A DNA stretch of 64,000 nucleotides from Pseudogulbenkiania sp. MAI-1. Its GTDB lineage: Bacteria; Pseudomonadota; Gammaproteobacteria; Burkholderiales; Chromobacteriaceae. Every line of letters begins with the position of its first letter. Position 1 is the first letter of the stretch. The notes under the pieces were generated by a model. The model ran no database searches. It was not told the origin of the DNA and worked only from the letters and a program-made list of their open reading frames with translations. Positions 58,660 to 64,000 of this stretch are shown piece by piece. The DNA is taken from NCBI RefSeq assembly GCF_000527175.1, contig NZ_AZUR01000001.1, positions 1,027,011-1,091,010 on the forward strand, read 5' to 3'. The translations under genes were made by a program, and so were the position numbers.

Positions 58660-59727
58660 ATGCGTCCCTTGATCGCCTCGATCCGACTCGACCATTTCCG
58701 TCACAACTACGAACTGGCGCGCCGCCAGCACGGCGGCCGCTCGCTGGCCGTGGTCAAGGCTAACGCCTATGGCCACGGCGCGGTACGCTGCGCCCAGGCG
58801 GTGGCCGACATCGCCGACGGCTACGCCGTGGCCTGTCTGGAAGAAGCGCTGCAACTGCGTGAAGCCGGCCTGACCCAGCCCATCCTGCTGCTGGAGGGGG
58901 TATTCGAACCGGCCGAGCTGGCCGAGGTCGGGCGCCACGGCCTGTGGCTGGTGGTGCAAAGCCAGCACCAGCTCGACATGCTGCTGGCGAGCAAGCCGGC
59001 CAAACCGTACCGGGTATGGCTGAAGATGGATTCCGGCATGCACCGCGCCGGCTTCTTCCCGCAGGACTACGCCGCGGCCTATCGCCAGCTGGCCGAAAGC
59101 GGCAAGGTGGACGGCATCGTCAAGATGACCCACTTCGCCCGCGCCGACGAACCCACCTGTGCCGCCACCGCGCAGCAGCTTGAAACCTTCGACGCCGCCT
59201 GCGCCGGTCTGCCGGGCGAGGTCAGCGTCGCCAACTCCGCCGGCATCATGGTGCACGAGCGCGCCCGGCGCGACTGGGGCCGCCCTGGCATCATGCTGTA
59301 CGGCGCCACCCCGCTGCCGGCCGGCTACGAGCAGGGCGCCGAACTCAAGCCGGTGATGCGCCTAACGACTCAGGTGTTCGGTGTGCGCGAACTGGGTGTA
59401 GGCGAACCGGTGGGCTACGGCGCCACCTTCATTACCGAGCGGCCGACCCGGGTCGGCCTGATCGCCTGCGGCTACGCCGACGGCTACCCGCGGCTGGCCT
59501 CCACCGGCAGCCCGGTGGCGATCGACGGTGTGCGCTCGCGTATCATCGGCCGGGTGTCGATGGACATGATCACCGTGGATTTGACGGACCTGCCCGCTGC
59601 CGGCATCGGCAGCGAGGTGGAACTGTGGGGCGACACCGTCCACGTCAACGAAGTGGCCGCCCAGGCCGGCACCATTGCCTACGAGCTGCTCTGCAACGTC
59701 AAGCGCGCTCATTTTGCCTACTGTTAA
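58660..59727 (+). CDS. dadX: Alanine racemase (catabolic DadX type by context)
   Basis: A 355-residue PLP enzyme. The PLP lysine is K33 in 'VVKANAYGHG', and the second catalytic base region 'GYGATFITERPTRVGLIACGYADGYPR' is conserved, as is 'NSAGIMVH'. The ATG at 58660 with upstream GAGG gives normal length; a longer frame overlapping dadA is rejected. Context with dadA points to the catabolic paralogue, although it may also supply D-Ala for cell wall synthesis. Confidence 0.94.
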   Translation: MRPLIASIRLDHFRHNYELARRQHGGRSLAVVKANAYGHGAVRCAQAVADIADGYAVACLEEALQLREAGLTQPILLLEGVFEPAELAEVGRHGLWLVVQSQHQLDMLLASKPAKPYRVWLKMDSGMHRAGFFPQDYAAAYRQLAESGKVDGIVKMTHFARADEPTCAATAQQLETFDAACAGLPGEVSVANSAGIMVHERARRDWGRPGIMLYGATPLPAGYEQGAELKPVMRLTTQVFGVRELGVGEPVGYGATFITERPTRVGLIACGYADGYPRLASTGSPVAIDGVRSRIIGRVSMDMITVDLTDLPAAGIGSEVELWGDTVHVNEVAAQAGTIAYELLCNVKRAHFAYC

Positions 59728-59747
59728 GTCGTGTGCACTCTGATTCG

Positions 59748-59777
59748 CCCGGCCGTTTGGCCGGGTTTTTTTTTTTT
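59748..59777 (+). terminator. Rho-independent terminator of dadAX
   Basis: A 7-bp G/C stem (CCCGGCC / GGCCGGG, loop GTTT) followed by twelve consecutive T. Confidence 0.93.
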
Positions 59778-59953
59778 GTTTTTCCCGGATTGCCGAGGAT
59801 GACGGCTCAGGTTGCAAGCTGTTTGAAAGGTTGGCAGGGGTAGAATTCTGCATTTCGGCCTGCTCTGGACTCGCAAGAGTGCCGCTGCATGGGCAAACCA
59901 GCGGGTTGCTGCCGAGAACCGGTTTCATTTTTTAACTTTAAGGATATAAAGCG

Positions 59954-60697
59954 ATGCTCGAATTCTTGTCCGACCCAACGTTCTGGCTGGCCGTGGTGCA
60001 GATCGTTGCCATCGACATCCTGCTGGGCGGCGACAACGCCGTGGTGATCGCGCTGGCCTGCCGCAAGTTGCCGGAAGCACAGCGCCGCAAGGGGATCTTC
60101 TGGGGCGTGGCCGGGGCCATCGGCCTGCGCATCGTGCTGATCTTCTTTGCGCTGCAATTGTTGTCGCTGCCGTTCCTGAAGGTGGTCGGCGCGCTGCTGT
60201 TGCTGTGGATCGGCATCAAGCTGTTGCAGCCGGAAGAGGATGACGGCCACGGCAACATCGAGGGCAGCACCCATCTGTGGGGCGCGATCAAGACCATCAT
60301 CGTGGCCGACGCCGTGATGAGCCTGGACAACGTCATCGCCGTGGCGGGCGCCGCCAAGGGCGAGCTGGGGCTGGTGGCGTTCGGTATCCTCATCAGCATC
60401 CCGATCATCGTCTGGGGCAGCCAGTTCGTGCTCAAGCTGATGGACCGCTTCCCGGTGGTGATCACGCTGGGCGCGGCCTTGCTGGGCTGGATCGCCGGCG
60501 ACATGGTGCTGGGCGACGTGATGGTCAAGCCCTACCTGGCCGACGCGCCGCACTGGCTGCACTACGCCTCGGCCGCAGCCGGCGCGTTGCTCGTGGTGGT
60601 GGTGGGCACATTGGTGGCGAAACGGGCCGGCGCGGCGGTACCGGCGCCGGTCAACGAAATCGCTCTGGGCGACACGCCGCGTAGCGGCAACGACTAA
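59954..60697 (+). CDS. TerC-family integral membrane protein (YjbE-like)
   Basis: A 247-residue membrane protein with about seven helices. 'VDILLGGDNAVVIALA' (about 18-33) and 'DAVMSLDNVIAVAGAAKG' (about 120-137) carry the paired acidic/Asn motifs of the TerC superfamily, whose members export Mn2+ or support metal and tellurium tolerance. The short form and C-terminal Ala/Val tail fit the YjbE subgroup. The 176-bp leader has a hairpin but no recognisable Mn riboswitch. The universal stress gene follows by 15 bp, so they form an operon. Confidence 0.9.
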   Translation: MLEFLSDPTFWLAVVQIVAIDILLGGDNAVVIALACRKLPEAQRRKGIFWGVAGAIGLRIVLIFFALQLLSLPFLKVVGALLLLWIGIKLLQPEEDDGHGNIEGSTHLWGAIKTIIVADAVMSLDNVIAVAGAAKGELGLVAFGILISIPIIVWGSQFVLKLMDRFPVVITLGAALLGWIAGDMVLGDVMVKPYLADAPHWLHYASAAAGALLVVVVGTLVAKRAGAAVPAPVNEIALGDTPRSGND

Positions 60698-60712
60698 TCA
60701 GGAGGGCAAATC

Positions 60713-61141
60713 ATGACGATGCGAATTCTGGTGGCGCTGGACGGTTCGGAACCCTCCTTGAAAGCCATCGACTACGTGCTGCGGCTGCATGCCGCCGTGA
60801 GTGATCTGGAGATTCACCTGCTCAACGTGCAGATTCCGCTCGAATCCGGCCACGTGCGGATGTTCGTCAGCCACGACGACCTGCAGGAGTATTACCGCGA
60901 GCAGGGCCAGGCGGCGCTCAAAGAAGGCCGGGAGCGGCTGGAGCAGGCCGGCGTGCCTTGTTCCGTTCATGTCGCGGTGGGCCACAGCGCGGAGACCATC
61001 GCCCACTTCGCGCGCGAGCGCGGCTCCGACACGATCGTGATGGGCTCGCACGGGCATACCGGGCTCGGCCATCTGCTGCTCGGCTCGGTGACATCGGAAG
61101 TGATCCGGCTGACCGACGTCCCGGTGACCGTCGTGAAGTAA
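60713..61141 (+). CDS. Universal stress protein, UspA family
   Basis: A 142-residue single-domain Usp. The ATP-binding pattern G-x2-G-x9-G-(S/T) is seen in 'GSHGHTGLGHLLLGSVTSEV', and 'ILVALDGSEPSLKAIDYVL' is the N-terminal strand-helix. It probably binds ATP and acts in stress tolerance; the precise role is unknown. A strong GGAGGG site precedes the ATG at 60713. Coupled to the TerC-family gene. Confidence 0.92.
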   Translation: MTMRILVALDGSEPSLKAIDYVLRLHAAVSDLEIHLLNVQIPLESGHVRMFVSHDDLQEYYREQGQAALKEGRERLEQAGVPCSVHVAVGHSAETIAHFARERGSDTIVMGSHGHTGLGHLLLGSVTSEVIRLTDVPVTVVK

Positions 61142-61191
61142 GGGCGGCGGATGCCTTTAAGTTAAAGGCAAGTATTTCCACTCCTCCCTTG

Positions 61192-61234
61192 AGGGCTCGG
61201 ACCCCACGTCTGTTGGGGCGGGCCCTTTTTTTTT
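61192..61234 (+). terminator. Rho-independent terminator of the terC-usp operon
   Basis: A two-part stem (outer AGGGCT / GGCCCT, inner CCCC / GGGG) followed by nine T (61226-61234). A separate perfect short palindrome GCCTTTAA-G-TTAAAGGC lies just upstream at 61153-61169. Confidence 0.8.
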
Positions 61235-61283
61235 CTGGACCGACCAAACATCGACTCCAGTTGCTTAAGCCGAGCTGCGGCAT

Positions 61284-61907
61284 TCAGCCTTTCTGCTGGC
61301 GATAGGCCACCACCGCCTGCACCAGGTCGGCGATCGAGCGCGCGCCCATCTTGTCCATCATCTTGCCGCGGTGCGCTTCCACCGTCTTGATGCTGATGCC
61401 CAGATCGTCGGCGATCACCTTGTTCATCTTGCCCTCGACCACCTTTTCCAGCACCTCGCGCTCGCGCACCGTGAGCGAATCGAGCCGCTCGGCCATCTGG
61501 TCGAGGCTGGCCTGGCTGTCGAGCTTCTGGCGGCAGGCCGCCAGCGCACTGTCCACGGCGTCGAGCAGGGCCTGCTGGTTGAACGGCTTTTCCAGGAAGT
61601 CGTGCGCGCCGCGCTTGACCGCCTGCACCGCCATCGGTACGTCGCCGTGGCCGGTGATGAAGATGACCGGCCACGGGTTGCCGCGCCGTCCCAGTTCTTC
61701 GAACAGCTCCAGCCCGCTCATGCCGGGCATGCGGATGTCGACGATCAGGCAGCCGACGCCGGCCGGCACCACCTGGCCCAGGAAGTCTTCGGCGCTGCCG
61801 TGGCAGTGCACCGGGTAGTCGTGGCTTTCCAGCAGCCAGACCAGCGAGTCGCGGAACGGTTCGTCGTCGTCGACGATGTGGATGGGGGCGTGCGTGTTCG
61901 TGTTCAT
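61284..61907 (-). CDS. FixJ-type response regulator
   Basis: A 207-residue response regulator. The receiver domain (about 7-120) has acidic pocket 'VDDDEP' and phosphorylation site D57 in 'LIVDIRMPG'. The LuxR-type helix-turn-helix ('LTVREREVLEKVVEGKMNKVIADDLGISIKTVEAHR', part; about 140-185) binds DNA. The FixJ/TodT subfamily is indicated by order and length. It overlaps the kinase gene by 4 bp, so the two form a coupled two-component pair. The target genes are unknown. Confidence 0.92.
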   Translation of the reverse strand: MNTNTHAPIHIVDDDEPFRDSLVWLLESHDYPVHCHGSAEDFLGQVVPAGVGCLIVDIRMPGMSGLELFEELGRRGNPWPVIFITGHGDVPMAVQAVKRGAHDFLEKPFNQQALLDAVDSALAACRQKLDSQASLDQMAERLDSLTVREREVLEKVVEGKMNKVIADDLGISIKTVEAHRGKMMDKMGARSIADLVQAVVAYRQQKG

Positions 61908-64000
61908 GCTTCGGTCACCGGCAGGGTCAGGCGGAAAATACTACCACCGTCCGGGTTGTCTTCCACCCAGAGTTGACCCTGATGGAATTCGATGATGGTA
62001 CGGCAGATGTTGAGTCCCATGCCCATGCCTTCCTTCTTGGTGGTGAAGAAGGCGTCGAACAGCCGCCCCTTCAGGTCCGCCGGCACGCCGTGGCCACGGT
62101 CGGCGATGGCCACTTCGACCCGGCGCGGGTTCAATACGTAGGCGCTGACGGTGAGCTGGCGCCGGGCCGGCTCGGTGTCCTGCATCGCCTCGATGCCGTT
62201 CTTGATCAGGTTGAGCAGCACCTGCTCGATCAGAATCGGGTCGACGCACACCTCGGGCAGGCGCGGCGGCAGCTGCAGCACGATGCTGGCGGCGTAGCGG
62301 CGCGCCTCGATGTCGGCGATGGCGAGCGTAGCCTCGACGATGTCCGAGAGCTGGCAGGGCTTGCGGTCGGGCTCGCTCTGCTTCACGAACTCGCGCACGC
62401 GCCGCACGATCTTGCCGGCGCGCTCGGCCTGGGCGGTGATCTTTTCCATCACCGGCAGCAGCGACTCGGCGCTGGCGCGGCCCTGACGCAGGCGCTCGAT
62501 GCAGCCGGCCTGGTAGTTGGCGATGGCCGACAGAGGCTGGTTCAGCTCGTGCGCCAGCGTCGAGGCCATCTCGCCCATGGTGACCAGGCGCGAGGTGGCC
62601 TGCAGTTTCTCCATCTGCTGCTCGTAGCGCTGCTCGGCCTCGTGCTGCTGGGTGATGTCGGTGAGGATCACCATCAGCGTGGCGCGGCCGTCCACCCAGC
62701 GCACCCGGCGGCGGCGCGCCGAGAGCCAGCGCGGCGGATCGGCCAGTTGCAACTGCAGGTCTAGCTCGGGACGCTCCACGTCGCGCATCAGGAAGGCCAG
62801 CCGCAGGTCGCAGCAGCCGCCGTCTTCCTGCCCCAGCGTGTTGTCGGGGTCGAACCACTGGCGGTAGCGCTGGTTGCAGAACAGCAGTTCGTGGCTGTCC
62901 GGGTCGACCACCGCCACCGCCGCGTCCAGCCCTTCGATCACCGTCACGAAACGCTCGTGCGAGGCCTCCAGCCGCTGCTGGGCTTCCTGACGCTCGGTGA
63001 TGTCGGTCATCGCCGTCATCCAGCCGGTATGCCGACCGTCGTGGTCGATCAGCGGCGAGATCAGCAGGTAGACATGGATTTCCTTGCCGTCCTTGCGCCG
63101 GATCAGTGATTCGAGGCCTTCCTTCGGGGCATCGCCGGCCAGCGCCGCCGCCATGTGGCGCTGGTGCAGTTCGGCCGCCTCGCCCGAGCGCCAGTAAGGG
63201 TAGGGCGGCAGCTGCCCCAGCAATTCCTGTTCGCTGAAGCCGGTGATATCGCAGAACGCCGGGTTGACGTAGGTGATGCGGCCTTCCAGGTCAATGGCGC
63301 GCAGCCCCACCACCAACGAATCCTCCATCGCCTTGCGGAAGGTGGATTCGTGCCATAGCGCCTCTTCCGCCATCTTCTTGGCGGTGATATCGCGCCCCGA
63401 GACGTAGACCACGCCGCTGTCCGGCAGCGGGCTCAGCGCCCAGACGATCCAGCGCGTCTCGCCGGAGCGGGTCAGCAGCCGGGTCTCGACGTAGCGATGG
63501 CTCTGGTCGTGGTGGAGCATGCCGCTGAAGCCTTCCTGCAGCGTGTCGCGCTCGGCCGGGTGCAGATAGCTCAGGAAGGAGGTGCCGACCAGTTCCTGCT
63601 GCGTGTAGCCGAGCACGGTCTCGAATGCCGGATTGACTTCCAGCAGCGTGCCGTCCTGGCCGATGACGCCCAGCAGCTCCTGCGACAGCCGGTAGACCCG
63701 GTCACGTTCTTCTTCGGCACTGATGCGGCGGCGGATGTGGCGGTTGAGGCTGAGCAGGCTGAGCAGCGTCAGCACGGTGAGGCCGGCGATCAGGCCGAAC
63801 TGCAGCACCCGGCTCGGGCTGCTCGCGCCCTTGACCGGCCGGGCGATGATGGCGAGCCCGGTCCCGGGCAGCGGCAGTTTCTCGGACAGCTTGCCGCTGA
63901 GCCGTTTCTGGGCGTTGCGGCCGATTTCCCTCCCGTCGGTGTCGATCAGCTCCAACTGGTATTTCTCGGAGAACCACGACGGTGGCAGTCGGCGGATCAG
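61904..64000 (-). CDS. Membrane PAS-containing sensor histidine kinase (5' end outside the window)
   Basis: At least 698 residues; the frame is open to the right edge, so the N-terminus is missing. An extracytoplasmic portion is followed by a helix ('FGLIAGLTVLTLLSLLSL'), then about three PAS domains with PAC motifs ('GRDITAKKMAEEAL', 'MTDITERQEAQQRL', 'LTDITQQHEAEQRY'). The HisKA phosphoacceptor lies in 'STLAHELNQPLSAIANY', and the ATPase domain has 'NLIKNGIEAM' and 'GMGMGLNICRTIIEFH'. The organisation resembles FixL/TodS/DctB-type kinases with several input modules. The signal is unknown. An internal TTG at 63955 is not the true start. Confidence 0.92.
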   Translation of the reverse strand: MIRRLPPSWFSEKYQLELIDTDGREIGRNAQKRLSGKLSEKLPLPGTGLAIIARPVKGASSPSRVLQFGLIAGLTVLTLLSLLSLNRHIRRRISAEEERDRVYRLSQELLGVIGQDGTLLEVNPAFETVLGYTQQELVGTSFLSYLHPAERDTLQEGFSGMLHHDQSHRYVETRLLTRSGETRWIVWALSPLPDSGVVYVSGRDITAKKMAEEALWHESTFRKAMEDSLVVGLRAIDLEGRITYVNPAFCDITGFSEQELLGQLPPYPYWRSGEAAELHQRHMAAALAGDAPKEGLESLIRRKDGKEIHVYLLISPLIDHDGRHTGWMTAMTDITERQEAQQRLEASHERFVTVIEGLDAAVAVVDPDSHELLFCNQRYRQWFDPDNTLGQEDGGCCDLRLAFLMRDVERPELDLQLQLADPPRWLSARRRRVRWVDGRATLMVILTDITQQHEAEQRYEQQMEKLQATSRLVTMGEMASTLAHELNQPLSAIANYQAGCIERLRQGRASAESLLPVMEKITAQAERAGKIVRRVREFVKQSEPDRKPCQLSDIVEATLAIADIEARRYAASIVLQLPPRLPEVCVDPILIEQVLLNLIKNGIEAMQDTEPARRQLTVSAYVLNPRRVEVAIADRGHGVPADLKGRLFDAFFTTKKEGMGMGLNICRTIIEFHQGQLWVEDNPDGGSIFRLTLPVTEA

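Noticed and set aside
59778..59953. Possible Mn2+ (yybP-ykoY) riboswitch before the TerC-family gene
   Set aside because: TerC relatives are often controlled by this riboswitch, but the conserved internal loops of yybP-ykoY are not visible here; only an ordinary hairpin is present.

Overview
The window is GC-rich chromosomal DNA of a betaproteobacterium. The closest overall match I can infer is the Chromobacteriaceae (Neisseriales: Chromobacterium, Pseudogulbenkiania and relatives). This rests on protein style and gene content, not on a search. Housekeeping genes (lgt, ilvD, glyA, nrdR, ribD, speA, amt, lrp, dadA, alr, terC-type) flank one large accessory block, a complete type VI secretion system (T6SS) from about 22.1 to 55.2 kb.

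Layout. 1-4.2 kb: the tail of a copper-type P-ATPase, an MBL-fold hydrolase, and a leftward three-gene phosphonate-type ABC transporter whose binding protein resembles the 'putative selenate' group. 4.3-7.3 kb: lgt (leftward) and ilvD (rightward). 7.5-9.8 kb: a DUF3175-like gene, an 800-bp intergenic region with three hairpin terminators and a strong candidate small RNA, and an unknown conserved gene. 9.9-16.4 kb: glyA, nrdR, ribD, an Ldh-family oxidoreductase with an unknown partner gene, and an M32 carboxypeptidase. 16.5-21.8 kb (leftward): YbaK-type deacylase, speA, an ornithine-racemase/arginase-like fusion, and a basic-amino-acid binding protein, apparently an arginine/ornithine module.

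T6SS, 22.2-55.2 kb. Two divergent operons leave an AT-rich promoter region at about 36.0 kb. Leftward: tagX, tssM, tagF, tssB, tssC, hcp, an OmpA-like lipoprotein, vgrG1, an unknown cargo gene and a membrane-anchored partner. Rightward: tssJ, tssK, tssL, tssE, vgrG2, a DUF4123 adaptor, a Tat-type lipoprotein gene, two tandem DUF3304 lipoproteins, a Tle1-type phospholipase, tssF, tssG, clpV, an unknown membrane protein, PAAR and tssA. All thirteen core components are present. The two vgrG genes share a near-identical 2.3-kb inverted repeat around the 12.6-kb core. Recombination there would flip the core and exchange which downstream module follows which operon. Each vgrG diverges only at its 3' end, where its own effector set begins. 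This is the most interesting architecture in the window.

55.2-64.0 kb: a sigma-54-type amt gene with an NtrC-like site, a divergent lrp / dadA-alr D-alanine catabolism pair, a TerC-family membrane protein with a universal stress protein, and a FixL/FixJ-type two-component pair whose kinase gene runs off the right edge. I saw no tRNA, rRNA, CRISPR or insertion sequence.
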